DNA of 64,000 nucleotides. It comes from Flavobacterium sp. LC2016-23. GTDB taxonomy: Bacteria > Bacteroidota > Bacteroidia > Flavobacteriales > Flavobacteriaceae. Positions 1 to 7,816 of the stretch are shown here, in pieces (within the stretch, counting starts at the first letter, position 1; each line of letters starts with the position of its first letter). Below the pieces are notes generated by a model. It made no database searches, was not told the DNA's origin, and saw nothing but the letters and a program-made list of their open reading frames with translations. Both the position numbers and the translations under genes were made by a program. The stretch covers positions 1-64,000 of the forward strand of contig NZ_WKKE01000029.1 in assembly GCF_009674775.1 (NCBI RefSeq), in the 5' to 3' direction.

Positions 1-46
1 GTCGCAGTCTCGGTCTCAGCTAGACTGCGACTGCGACTGCGACTGA
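1..46. repeat. GTCGCAGTCT palindrome plus 6-bp tandem repeat
   Basis: Bases 1-10 (GTCGCAGTCT) are the exact reverse complement of 22-31. From base 23 the unit GACTGC is repeated about 3.7 times. The same words (cagtcgcagtctcagt, gactg) recur in the inverted-repeat element at 4361-4451, so this is probably a truncated member of the same dispersed family. It lies just past the 3' end of the leftward lipoprotein gene and could act in its mRNA 3' end, but there is no T-tract typical of a terminator. Confidence 0.6.
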
Positions 47-55
47 ATACTGCGA

Positions 56-625
56 CTAATTCTCAACGATGACCGATTTTATTTCAAACGATGCTCCTGA
101 AACCGGATTGTAGTTTACAAAATTGAACTTGCAAAGATTATGAATATTCAGCACTTTTCCGTTTGGTAATCCGTCTTGTTTGAAATCGGACCAAGGGATT
201 TTGATCGTCGTGAATTTTTCCGGAGAAGCGGGTAAATCAACTCTGGGATGCGATCCGCCATGTACGCAGCCCGTTCCTTCTTTGTTTCCTTCACGAGCTT
301 GCAGTTTGATCAGTTGTGAGGATTTATAAGTGATGCTTACAAATTTAGAGTTTTCTGATAAATTCGTGGGAGCACCATCATTCGAATCAGATGGTGTAAT
401 CATTACATTCAGCTCAATTTCTCCAACAGGTGAATCTTTGGCTGTCACGCGAACAATGCCTTCTTTTTGTCGAATTGAATTAAGGATTTCCTGAGTTTCC
501 TTTGCCGGACCCGCAATAAACCACGTATTCGATTCTACAAGATTTAAGTCCGTATGACTTGGGTTCTCTCTAAGAAAACCGCAGGAAATAAATAAGATCA
601 AAACCAAAAAAGAGAAACGAATCAT
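56..625 (-). CDS. putative lipoprotein of unknown function, possible carbohydrate-binding-like fold
   Basis: I do not recognise a named family. The frame is open to a GTG at 688, but the ATG at 625 is preferred because it starts directly with a lipoprotein signal (MIRFSFLVLILFISCG) whose lipobox cysteine follows F-I-S. The mature protein is about 175 residues. It has alternating beta-strand-like stretches and a late segment FTTIKIPWSDFKQDGL followed by FEIKSVIVEN. That layout resembles the end of galactose-binding-like or CBM-like jelly rolls, which is inference only. The CVHGGSHPRVD segment is conspicuous. The gene is leftward, with a GACTGC repeat behind its stop and the divergent glycosyltransferase about 200 bp ahead of its start. 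Membrane anchoring after SPII processing is well supported; the function is not. Confidence 0.75.
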   Translation of the reverse strand: MIRFSFLVLILFISCGFLRENPSHTDLNLVESNTWFIAGPAKETQEILNSIRQKEGIVRVTAKDSPVGEIELNVMITPSDSNDGAPTNLSENSKFVSITYKSSQLIKLQAREGNKEGTGCVHGGSHPRVDLPASPEKFTTIKIPWSDFKQDGLPNGKVLNIHNLCKFNFVNYNPVSGASFEIKSVIVEN

Positions 626-829
626 AATGAGAAACCGGTTTAAAGGAGTGGATTTTAATTTCAAATATACCTTTTCTAAAAATACCACGAATCAATTCGC
701 TAAATGAAACTAACCAAAGAGTCCTAATTTTGGTGTAAAGTAAGACAATAGTAAAAACGATGGCTCTTTACGACTGGGTTTATCTTAAAATTTCTAACTT
801 TCCGAAAAAATCAAGAGAACAAGTTTTTC

Positions 830-1993
830 ATGCAGCTATCCGTTATCATTCTTAATTACAATGTGCGTTACTTTCTGGAACAATGTGTTTTAAGTGTCCG
901 GGAAGCCATTGCGACGCTTGATGCCGAAATTATCGTTATTGATAATAATTCGTCTGATGATAGCTGTCTGATAATGAAAGAACGTTTTCCGGATGTAAAA
1001 CTTATTGAAAACAAAGAAAATTTTGGTTTTCCAAAAGGTAATAATATTGGAGTGAAAGAGGCGCAGGGAAAATACATCTGCATTCTCAATCCCGATACGG
1101 TTGTGGCCGAAGATACATTTACTAAGATTTTAGCTTTCGCAGAAAAACAAACCAACCTGGGGATTGTGGGCTGTAAATTAATTGACGGAACCGGACAGTT
1201 TTTACCTGAAAGCAAACGTGGCATCCCGACGCCCTGGGTCGCTTTCACCAAAATTTTTGGATTGTATAAGATTTTTCCAGAATGCAAGCTGTTCAATCAG
1301 TATTATGCACAGCATGTTTCAGAAAATGAGACCGGTAAAGTTGCTGTTTTAGTGGGGGCTTTTATGCTGATGGAAAGAAAATTATATCTTGAATTAGAAG
1401 GTTTTGATGAAGACTGCTTCATGTATGCAGATGATATCGATCTTTCGTACCGTGCATTATTGAATGGGAAAAGTAATTATTATTTTCATGAAACAACCGT
1501 TTTGCATTACAAGGGAGAAAGTACCATAAAAGACGAAAAATACATGCAGCGTTTTCAGGAAGCGATGACGTTTTTTTATCAGAAACATTTCAGGAAATCA
1601 TTGTTTTTCTCTATTTTTATCAAAATCGGGATTGTATTTTTTTCGTTCGTTAAAATGTTTCAGGGAAAATCAAAAGACCAACCAATACCCGAAAGTTATT
1701 TTTTATATTCTTCTGATGTGAAATTGTCTGAAAAATTGACTTCTATTTTTGAAAATAAAGTGGTTGTTTTCAATTTCAAAAAAGAAAAAATGGTAAATTC
1801 GTGGCTGCTTTTGAAGGGTAAAACAGTTGAGGTTATTTTAGATAATCAGCATGTTTCATTCGGAAATTGTATCAAAATCATAGAAAGTATTAAAGATAAG
1901 CGTATTACTTTTAAAATTTTCCCCAAAAACACAAATTTTATTATTGGAAGTAATTCCAGAAATGACAGGGGGCAAGTGGTAAAAATTGAGTAA
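830..1993 (+). CDS. glycosyltransferase family 2
   Basis: A 387-residue GT-A fold glycosyltransferase of the rhamnosyl/galactofuranosyl-transferase-like branch of GT2. It would move a sugar from a nucleotide donor to a cell-surface or O-antigen-type acceptor on the cytoplasmic face of the membrane. The start VIILNYNVRYFLEQCVLSV, the nucleotide-binding VIDNNSSDDS (about residues 37-46) and ILNPDTVV (about 85-92, the metal-binding DxD equivalent) are typical. GFDEDCFMYADDIDLSYR (about 192-209) is the acceptor-side ED-like motif. A hydrophobic stretch near 255-280 (FFSIFIKIGIVFFSF) may associate with the membrane. The last 90 residues are extra to the catalytic domain and I cannot assign them. 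It is monocistronic, with the E2 gene 84 bp downstream. The sugar and acceptor cannot be told from sequence. Confidence 0.9.
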   Translation: MQLSVIILNYNVRYFLEQCVLSVREAIATLDAEIIVIDNNSSDDSCLIMKERFPDVKLIENKENFGFPKGNNIGVKEAQGKYICILNPDTVVAEDTFTKILAFAEKQTNLGIVGCKLIDGTGQFLPESKRGIPTPWVAFTKIFGLYKIFPECKLFNQYYAQHVSENETGKVAVLVGAFMLMERKLYLELEGFDEDCFMYADDIDLSYRALLNGKSNYYFHETTVLHYKGESTIKDEKYMQRFQEAMTFFYQKHFRKSLFFSIFIKIGIVFFSFVKMFQGKSKDQPIPESYFLYSSDVKLSEKLTSIFENKVVVFNFKKEKMVNSWLLLKGKTVEVILDNQHVSFGNCIKIIESIKDKRITFKIFPKNTNFIIGSNSRNDRGQVVKIE

Positions 1994-2077
1994 AAAATTA
2001 TATTAAATGTAATTTATATTTAAAATATTCAGTAATTTCGCAATCTGAAAATCAAAATCACCCTTGAGGTTAACAAT

Positions 2078-3427
2078 ATGGCAAGATTTGAATTAAAACT
2101 TCCCAAAATGGGAGAAAGTGTAGCTGAAGCAACTATTACAAACTGGTTGAAAGAGGTTGGAGACAAAATTGAAGCAGACGAAGCAGTACTGGAAATAGCA
2201 ACTGATAAAGTTGATAGTGAAGTACCCAGCGAAGTGTCAGGGATTTTGGTCGAAAAATTATTTGGCAAAGATGATTTAGTTCAGGTAGGGCAGACTATTG
2301 CAATTATCGAAACAGAAGGCGGCGTTGAAACAGCATCGTCATTTTTAGTCGATAAAGTGCTGGAGGATGAAGCTCCGGCCGCAGCAGCTGAAATAGAAAA
2401 AACAATCGATGCCACTAAAGAATCCGTTGCTCCTCAGGATTTTTCAGCATCGGATAAATTCTTTTCTCCGCTTGTTAAAAATATTGCAAAGGAAGAAGGT
2501 GTTTCTGTGGCTGAGTTAGAAAATGTTCAGGGTTCCGGAAAAGACGGACGTGTTACAAAAGAAGATATTTTAAAATATGTTGAAGATCGCAAATCAGTTG
2601 CGGTTGCTGCTCCAAAAGCTGTTGCAGAAACAGTTAAGGAAGTCGCTGCTCCGGTAAAAGCGGCAGAACCGGCAGTGGTTCAGAAAAGTCAGCAGGCGGT
2701 TCCTGTTTCTGTAAACGGAGGTGATGAAATCATCGAAATGGACAGAATGCGTAAATTGATTTCAGGGTACATGGTGGCTTCGGTGCAGACTTCGGCTCAC
2801 GTACAGTCTTTTATTGAAGTGGATGTAACCAATATCGTAAAATGGAGAGATAAAGTAAAAGCTGCTTTCGAGAAAAGAGAAGGCGAGAAACTTACTTTTA
2901 CGCCAATTATGATGGAAGCCGTTGCAAAAGCACTGAAAGATTTCCCTGGAATGAATATTTCTGTTGATGGTGATTATATCATTAAAAAGAAAAATATTAA
3001 TTTAGGAATGGCTGCAGCTTTGCCAAACGGAAACTTAATCGTTCCGGTTATCAAAAATGCAGATCAGTTAAACCTTGTCGGAATGGCAAAAGCAGTTAAT
3101 GACCTGGGGAATCGTGCAAAAGCAGGAAAACTAAAACCGGACGATACGCAAGGCGGTACATACACGGTTACAAACGTAGGAACTTTTGGAAGTGTTTTCG
3201 GAACGCCAATTATCAATCAGCCGCAAGTTGGAATTCTGGCACTTGGAGCAATTCGTAAAGTGCCTGCAGTTATTGAAACTCCGGAAGGTGATTTTATTGG
3301 AATTCGTCAGAAAATGTTCCTTTCACACTCTTACGATCACAGGGTAGTAGATGGTGCTCTTGGAGGAAGTTTCGTAAAGAGAGTTGCAGAATATTTAGAA
3401 GCTTTTGATGTAGACAGGGATTTCTAA
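2078..3427 (+). CDS. 2-oxo acid dehydrogenase E2 (dihydrolipoamide acyltransferase)
   Basis: Core acyltransferase of a 2-oxo acid dehydrogenase complex. It transfers the acyl group from lipoyl-lysine to CoA in the cytoplasm. The order is one lipoyl domain (1-77, lipoylated Lys44 in EIATDKVDSEVPS), an Ala/Val/Glu-rich linker, an E3/E1-binding domain (about 128-167, FFSPLVKNIAKEEGVS...GRVTKEDI), a second Ala-Pro linker, and the catalytic domain (about 215-449) ending in SYDHRVVDGALGG with active-site His421. Its 449-residue length with one lipoyl domain fits a branched-chain (Bkd) or 2-oxoglutarate type better than a multi-lipoyl pyruvate E2. No E1 or E3 gene is adjacent, so the substrate is unresolved. 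A terminator follows at 3451. Confidence 0.93.
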   Translation: MARFELKLPKMGESVAEATITNWLKEVGDKIEADEAVLEIATDKVDSEVPSEVSGILVEKLFGKDDLVQVGQTIAIIETEGGVETASSFLVDKVLEDEAPAAAAEIEKTIDATKESVAPQDFSASDKFFSPLVKNIAKEEGVSVAELENVQGSGKDGRVTKEDILKYVEDRKSVAVAAPKAVAETVKEVAAPVKAAEPAVVQKSQQAVPVSVNGGDEIIEMDRMRKLISGYMVASVQTSAHVQSFIEVDVTNIVKWRDKVKAAFEKREGEKLTFTPIMMEAVAKALKDFPGMNISVDGDYIIKKKNINLGMAAALPNGNLIVPVIKNADQLNLVGMAKAVNDLGNRAKAGKLKPDDTQGGTYTVTNVGTFGSVFGTPIINQPQVGILALGAIRKVPAVIETPEGDFIGIRQKMFLSHSYDHRVVDGALGGSFVKRVAEYLEAFDVDRDF

Positions 3428-3450
3428 AAAGAACTGTTTTATAAATAATT

Positions 3451-3487
3451 AACCCTTTTCGTGTTTTGAACATGGAAAGGGTTTTTT
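3451..3487 (+). terminator. rho-independent terminator after E2 gene
   Basis: AACCCTTTTC and GGAAAGGGTT form a stem closed by a roughly 13-nt loop and followed by TTTTTTCTTTTT, 24 bp after the E2 stop codon. Confidence 0.8.
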
Positions 3488-3590
3488 CTTTTTGTATTTT
3501 TAAAATCTGAATAGAAATCGGGAACTTTATGAAAAAAAGGAGTGAAATTCAGCTTTAAAATTTATATTTGTAAACTTATAAAATTCAAAA

Positions 3591-4361
3591 ATGGAACTCA
3601 AACTCAATAAACCAATTTGCTTTTTCGACCTTGAAACTACTGGTATTGATATCGGAAAAGACAGAATAGTAGAAATTTCAATATTTAAAGTTTTTCCAAA
3701 CGGAAATAAAGAAAGTAAAACTTGGTTGGTGAATCCGACAATTCCAATTCCGCCTCAGACTACCGCCGTCCATGGTATAACAGATGAAAAAGTAGCCAAC
3801 GAACCTACTTTTAACGAGTTGGCTCCACAGGTCTATAATATGATTAAAGACAGTGATTTAGGAGGGTTTAATTCTGATCGTTTTGATATTCCGTTACTGG
3901 CAGAAGAACTACTTCGCGCCGGAGTTGATTTTGATATGAAAAATAAAGTCTCTGTAGATGTGCAGACTATTTTTCATAAAATGGAAGAGCGTACCCTGAG
4001 TGCTGCTTTGAAGTTTTACTGCGGGAAAAGTCTCGAAAATGCCCATTCGGCGGAAGCAGACACTATGGCGACTTACGAAATCCTGAAAGCACAGTTAGAC
4101 CGTTATCCGGAATTAGAAAATGATATGAAGTCATTATCCGAATTTACTACACGTAAAAAAATTGCCGATTTTGCCGGAATGATCGCTTTTGATAAAGACA
4201 ATGAAGAAATCTTCACTTTCGGAAAACACAAAGGTGCCAAAGTCGACAAAATATTAGAAACAGAACCAGGTTATTTCAGCTGGATTCAAAATGCTGATTT
4301 TCCATTGTATACCAAAAAAGTGCTGACGGCAATCAAACTAAGAAAGTTAAATACGAAATAA
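3591..4361 (+). CDS. 3'-5' exonuclease, DnaQ/ExoX-like (DEDD family)
   Basis: A 256-residue DEDD exonuclease that should remove nucleotides from DNA 3' ends with two metal ions. Exo I is CFFDLETTGID (Asp13/Glu15) and a DnaQ-typical TAVHGITDEKV follows. Exo II is GFNSDRFDIPLL and Exo III is HSAEADTMAT with the catalytic Asp. After the nuclease domain (about 1-185) the C-terminal part has EEIFTFGKHKGAKVDKILE and PGYFSWIQNADFP. These match the small domain found at the C-terminus of exodeoxyribonuclease X and related proteins (DUF3820). It is therefore closer to ExoX-like repair nucleases than to the polymerase III epsilon subunit. The following inverted-repeat element begins on the last base of its stop codon. 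Confidence 0.9.
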   Translation: MELKLNKPICFFDLETTGIDIGKDRIVEISIFKVFPNGNKESKTWLVNPTIPIPPQTTAVHGITDEKVANEPTFNELAPQVYNMIKDSDLGGFNSDRFDIPLLAEELLRAGVDFDMKNKVSVDVQTIFHKMEERTLSAALKFYCGKSLENAHSAEADTMATYEILKAQLDRYPELENDMKSLSEFTTRKKIADFAGMIAFDKDNEEIFTFGKHKGAKVDKILETEPGYFSWIQNADFPLYTKKVLTAIKLRKLNTK

Positions 4362-4451
4362 GTTTTCAGTCGCAGTCTCAGTATGCAGTTTTGCGCTGGG
4401 ACTGATTTTGCGTTTAGTAAATACTGTGACTGAAAACCGAGACTGAAAACT
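4361..4451. repeat. 91-bp inverted-repeat element (AGTTTTCAGTC ends)
   Basis: AGTTTTCAGTC at 4361-4371 is the exact reverse complement of GACTGAAAACT at 4441-4451. Between them lie further copies of the cagtc/gactg words, including cagtcgcagtctcagtatg and atactgtgactg. The element fills nearly all of the gap between the exonuclease stop and the next start at 4460. It shares its vocabulary with the repeat at 1-46. It looks like a non-coding REP/MITE-type intergenic element that ends up in the leader of the next gene. Confidence 0.7.
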
Positions 4452-4459
4452 AAAAAAAA

Positions 4460-5071
4460 ATGAAAATAATCTGTATCGGTAGGAATTATGCCAATCATAT
4501 TGAGGAATTAAAAAACGAAAGGCCAACAGAACCTGTTGTTTTTATGAAACCGGATTCAGCGGTTTTATTAAAGCATCATCCTTTCGTAATCCCTGAATTT
4601 TCTGAGGAAATTCATCACGAAATTGAGATAATTGTTAAAATAAATAAGGTTGGAAAGTATATCGAACCTAAGTTTGCCCATAAGTATTACGACGAAATAA
4701 GTGTGGGTATCGATTTTACTGCCAGGGATTTACAGGATAAATTAAAGGCAAAAGGATTGCCTTGGGAAAAAGCCAAAGCCTTTGATGGTTCTGCAGTTAT
4801 CGGTGATTTTTTACCTAAAACCGATTTTGTTTCTATGGAAAATCTTACTTTTGAATTAACAAATAATTCCAAAACGGTTCAAAAAGGAAACACCGGCTTT
4901 ATGCTTTGGAAAATTGATGAACTGGTATCGTTTGTGTCGCAGTATTTTACATTAAAAATTGGCGATATTATTTTTACGGGAACACCGGAAGGCGTTGCCC
5001 GGGTTAAACCAAACGACGTTTTGGAAGGCTTTTTAGAAGATAAAAAATTATTCAGAATACAAGTAAAATAA
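4460..5071 (+). CDS. fumarylacetoacetate hydrolase family protein
   Basis: A compact 203-residue member of the FAH superfamily, which covers hydrolases, isomerases and oxaloacetate decarboxylases such as FAHD1. These use a divalent metal to act on 1,3-diketo or oxo acids in the cytoplasm. It starts with the classic IICIGRNYANHIEEL, followed by PVVFMKPDSAVL. The metal-binding acidic cluster is EEIHHEIEIIVKINKVG plus ISVGIDFTARDLQDK. The later GNTGFMLWKIDELVSFVSQYF and GDIIFTGTPEGVARV complete the fold. The size fits FAHD1-like acylpyruvase/oxaloacetate decarboxylase enzymes rather than longer catabolic FAH. The stop overlaps the start of the Hpt gene by one base (TAATG), so the two are probably translationally coupled. 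Confidence 0.9.
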   Translation: MKIICIGRNYANHIEELKNERPTEPVVFMKPDSAVLLKHHPFVIPEFSEEIHHEIEIIVKINKVGKYIEPKFAHKYYDEISVGIDFTARDLQDKLKAKGLPWEKAKAFDGSAVIGDFLPKTDFVSMENLTFELTNNSKTVQKGNTGFMLWKIDELVSFVSQYFTLKIGDIIFTGTPEGVARVKPNDVLEGFLEDKKLFRIQVK

Positions 5072-5415
5072 TGGCTTTAAAATACAACCTTTCGAAAGTA
5101 TATGCGCTTTCAGATAATGATCCTGAATTCGTAAACGAAATTCTAAAACTATTTGTTACCGAAGTTCCCGAGGATTTGAAACAAATCAAAGAAGGAATCA
5201 AAAAGAAAGATCATAAGTATGCTTATTCTTATGCCCATAAGATAAAACCAACATTGGATTTAATGGGTTTAAACGTTGCATTCGAAGAAATCCTGCAAGT
5301 GGAGGCCTGGACAAAAGCGGAAGGTAAGAAAAAAGAAATCATCGAAACTTTTAAAAGTATAAGAATACAGGTAAAAGACGCGATCAAGGAAATCAAAAAA
5401 GACTTTGATTTGTAA
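5071..5415 (+). CDS. Hpt domain phosphotransfer protein
   Basis: A free-standing 114-residue histidine phosphotransfer protein. Such four-helix proteins carry a phosphoryl group between hybrid histidine kinases and response regulators. The phospho-accepting histidine should be His56 in YAYSYAHKIKPTLDLMGL, with the usual A-H-x-(I/L)-K pattern and a following small/Gly residue. The helices before (EFVNEILKLFVTEVPEDL) and after fit the Hpt bundle. It overlaps the FAH gene by one base although no functional link is obvious. No hybrid kinase or receiver lies next to it, so partners are encoded elsewhere. Confidence 0.87.
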   Translation: MALKYNLSKVYALSDNDPEFVNEILKLFVTEVPEDLKQIKEGIKKKDHKYAYSYAHKIKPTLDLMGLNVAFEEILQVEAWTKAEGKKKEIIETFKSIRIQVKDAIKEIKKDFDL

Positions 5416-5637
5416 TAATAGTAGCGTAATTCAATTTTTATCTTTTTTAAAATCAGATTAAAAATTGGATCATACCGATAGCGATCGGAACCACTATTCC
5501 TTTTGTTCCGGAAATATTTTGCGTAAATACATGTCCTTTTCTCAAAGGATTTTTTTCTGACCCCTCGCGCAAAATGGAGCATTAATAACCTTCTAAATAA
5601 TGACTTACGATGAAGTAAGTAAAAATATTCCACAGCT

Positions 5638-6891
5638 ATGAAAGCAACTATCATTACTATTGGAGATGAAATTTTAATCGGTCAGATCGTAGATACCAAT
5701 TCTGGTTTTATTGCAAAATCATTAGACCGAATCGGTGTTGAGGTTCATGAAATGATTTCGATAAGCGATGACAAAAAACATATTTTAGATACCTTTGCGC
5801 AATTGCAGAACAAAGTAGATGTTGTTGTGATTACAGGCGGATTAGGGCCTACAAAAGACGATATCACTAAAAAAACATTCTGCGAATATTTTAATGATGA
5901 ACTTGTCGTGAATCCTGAAGTATTGGCGCATGTAACGGAATTGATAGAAGGGTTTTACAAACGTCCGATTTCGCAATTAAATAAAGATCAGGCACTGGTG
6001 CCGTCGACCTGTACGGTGCTGCATAATAAAGTGGGGACAGCGCCGGGAATGTGGATGAAGAAAGAAAACACAGTATTTATTTCGCTTCCGGGAGTTCCGT
6101 ATGAAATGAAATATTTAGTCGAAAACGAAATAATTCCAAAAATTATTCGCGAATACAAGCGGCCATATATCATTCATAGAACGATTTTAACGTATGGGCA
6201 GGGTGAGAGTTTAGTCGCGGAGCGTATTGAAGACTGGGAGAATAATCTGCCTGATTTTATTAAGTTGGCGTACCTGCCAAATCCCGGCAGAGTACGTTTG
6301 CGTCTTTCGGCAAGAGGGACAGATAAAGAAATACTTGAAGAGGCGTTAGAAGCCAATATAAAAACATTAGATGCTATAATTCATGATATTATAGTAGGTT
6401 ACGAAGAAAACGAAACGATAGAGTCGGTAGTTGGAAAACTATTGACGAAACAAAATAAAACCATTGCTACGGCTGAAAGTTTTACGGGTGGAAAAATCGC
6501 ATCAGTTTTATCGGCTGTTCCGGGAGCTTCCAGCTATTTTAAAGGCAGTGTGGTTACGTATGCAACAGAGGCTAAAGTTAATGTTCTTGGGGTCTCGCAG
6601 GATATTGTTGATCAATATTCGGTAGTAAGTGCAGAGGTGGCATCGGCTATGGCTTTGAATGTGAAAGAGATACTTAAAACAGACTATGCAATTGCCACTA
6701 CCGGGAACGCGGGACCGTCAAAAGGGGACTCAGATGCTGAAATTGGCACTGTTTTTATCGCTTTGGCAACACCAAATGATATAATTGTAGAAGAATTTAA
6801 CTTTGGTCAACCACGTGAAAAAGTGATAGATAGAGCTACGATTAAGAGTTTAGAAATATTACAGAAAGAAATTTTAAAAATTGTGCATTAA
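5638..6891 (+). CDS. cinA: CinA family protein (nicotinamide-nucleotide amidohydrolase/ADP-ribose pyrophosphatase type)
   Basis: A 417-residue full-length CinA with both domains. The N-terminal MoaB/molybdopterin-binding-like COG1058 domain (about 1-170) includes ITIGDEILIGQIVDTNSG and VVVITGGLGPTKDDITK. The C-terminal amidohydrolase domain (about 260-417) includes ATAESFTGGKIAS and ATTGNAGPSKGDSDAEIGTVF. Family members hydrolyse ADP-ribose-type nucleotides and deamidate nicotinamide mononucleotide, recycling pyridine nucleotides in the cytoplasm. The competence link known in Gram-positives is not implied here. The SKGDSDAEIGTV part is a small variant of the usual GP-GG motif. The 220-bp gap before it holds a short CCGAT/ATCGG palindrome near 5476. 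The rpmB promoter begins only a few bases after its stop. Confidence 0.93.
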   Translation: MKATIITIGDEILIGQIVDTNSGFIAKSLDRIGVEVHEMISISDDKKHILDTFAQLQNKVDVVVITGGLGPTKDDITKKTFCEYFNDELVVNPEVLAHVTELIEGFYKRPISQLNKDQALVPSTCTVLHNKVGTAPGMWMKKENTVFISLPGVPYEMKYLVENEIIPKIIREYKRPYIIHRTILTYGQGESLVAERIEDWENNLPDFIKLAYLPNPGRVRLRLSARGTDKEILEEALEANIKTLDAIIHDIIVGYEENETIESVVGKLLTKQNKTIATAESFTGGKIASVLSAVPGASSYFKGSVVTYATEAKVNVLGVSQDIVDQYSVVSAEVASAMALNVKEILKTDYAIATTGNAGPSKGDSDAEIGTVFIALATPNDIIVEEFNFGQPREKVIDRATIKSLEILQKEILKIVH

Positions 6892-6894
6892 TTT

Positions 6895-6926
6895 TTTGCT
6901 ACAATGGTTTATTTTTCTTTTCTTTG
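6895..6926 (+). promoter_or_regulatory. Bacteroidetes-type promoter for rpmB operon
   Basis: TTTG at 6895-6898 is followed after 20 bases by TTTCTTTG at 6919-6926. This is a good match to the Bacteroidetes sigma consensus (TTTG, about 19-21 bases, TAnnTTTG). Transcription would begin near 6932, some 30 bases before the rpmB start. Confidence 0.6.
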
Positions 6927-6962
6927 CACCCTGATTTTGAATAACGATAAAAGATAAGTATA

Positions 6963-7199
6963 ATGTCAAGAGTTTGTGACCTTACAGGTAAAAGAGCGAT
7001 GGTAGGAAATAACGTTTCTCACGCTATGAACAAAACTAAGAGAAAGTTTTCTGTAAACTTAGTTAAAAAGCGTTTTTATCTTCCAGAAGAAGATAGATGG
7101 ATTACTCTTAGAGTAGCAGCATCTACGATAAAAACAATTAATAAAAATGGAATCACTGCTGTTTTGAAAAAAGCGCAGTCAGAAGGATTTATCAAATAA
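6963..7199 (+). CDS. rpmB: 50S ribosomal protein L28
   Basis: A 78-residue bL28, a large-subunit protein. The N-terminus SRVCDLTGKRAMVGNNVSHAMNKTKRKF is diagnostic and has the normal family length. It is basic throughout. This form keeps one of the early Cys residues but lacks a full zinc-ribbon set. It is first in a tight run with rpmG (28 bp gap) and the bL38-family gene, behind a good promoter, so a co-transcribed ribosomal mini-operon is likely. Confidence 0.97.
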   Translation: MSRVCDLTGKRAMVGNNVSHAMNKTKRKFSVNLVKKRFYLPEEDRWITLRVAASTIKTINKNGITAVLKKAQSEGFIK

Positions 7200-7226
7200 T
7201 CTTTTCCTAAATAAATATATAGCAAG

Positions 7227-7409
7227 ATGGCAAAGAAAGGTAATAGAATCCAGGTAATTTTAGAATGTACAGAACACAAGACTTCTGGTGTTGCAGGTAC
7301 TTCTAGATATATAACAACTAAGAACAAGAAAAATACTCCGGACAGATTAGAGATTAAAAAATTTAATCCGATCTTGAAACGTGTAACTGTTCATAAAGAA
7401 ATTAAATAA
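7227..7409 (+). CDS. rpmG: 50S ribosomal protein L33
   Basis: A 60-residue bL33 recognised by IQVILECTEHKTSGVAGTSRY and the C-terminal PDRLEIKKFNPILKRVTVHKE. Only one cysteine is present (ECTEHK), so this is the zinc-free C-minus type. It sits 28 bp after rpmB and 8 bp before the next small gene, in the arrangement conserved across Bacteroidetes. Confidence 0.97.
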   Translation: MAKKGNRIQVILECTEHKTSGVAGTSRYITTKNKKNTPDRLEIKKFNPILKRVTVHKEIK

Positions 7410-7416
7410 TTAAGTC

Positions 7417-7569
7417 ATGGCAAAGAAAACCGTAGCATCGTTACAAACATCTTCTAAGAGATTATCAAAAGCCATCAAAATGGTGAAATCTCCTAAAACT
7501 GGTGCATATACATTCGTAGAATCTATTATGACTCCTGAAGAAGTTGATAATTTCTTGAAAAAGAAATAA
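7417..7569 (+). CDS. DUF4295 family small ribosomal protein (bL38 type)
   Basis: A 50-codon gene starting MAKKTVASLQTSSKRLSKA and ending EEVDNFLKKK. It is very basic and matches the DUF4295 family, which is restricted to Bacteroidetes and found next to rpmG. From memory, a protein of this family was assigned as an extra large-subunit protein (bL38) in the Flavobacterium ribosome structure. I cannot check that here. The position 8 bp after rpmG and before a strong terminator shows it is the last gene of the rpmB-rpmG unit. Its size often leads to it being missed. Confidence 0.85.
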   Translation: MAKKTVASLQTSSKRLSKAIKMVKSPKTGAYTFVESIMTPEEVDNFLKKK

Positions 7570-7589
7570 TAACATACATAGCATATAGA

Positions 7590-7625
7590 AAAGCTACTTT
7601 CATTCGGAAGTAGCTTTTTTATTTT
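7590..7625 (+). terminator. terminator of the rpmB-rpmG-bL38 unit
   Basis: AAAGCTACTT and AAGTAGCTTT form a perfect 10-bp stem with an 8-nt loop, followed by a T-rich run. It lies 20 bp after the small ribosomal gene and separates that unit from ftsY. Confidence 0.88.
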
Positions 7626-7816
7626 TTATATTTGTCTAAAATTTACAGAAAGATAACCGTATTGTTCTTCGTAAAGCGTTTCTGATTTTTCTTATAATAA
7701 TTGAAGTCAATTGCTGAGGCAACCGGAAACCACGAGAAGATAAATTTCTTCTGTAAACATTAAGATTATAGATTGCCAAAAAAATCATATAGTCTGGAAC
7801 TAACAACAAATAAAAA

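Noticed and set aside
868..1296. 142-codon minus-strand frame in the glycosyltransferase gene
   Set aside because: Antisense shadow of a clear GT2 gene; no recognisable motif.
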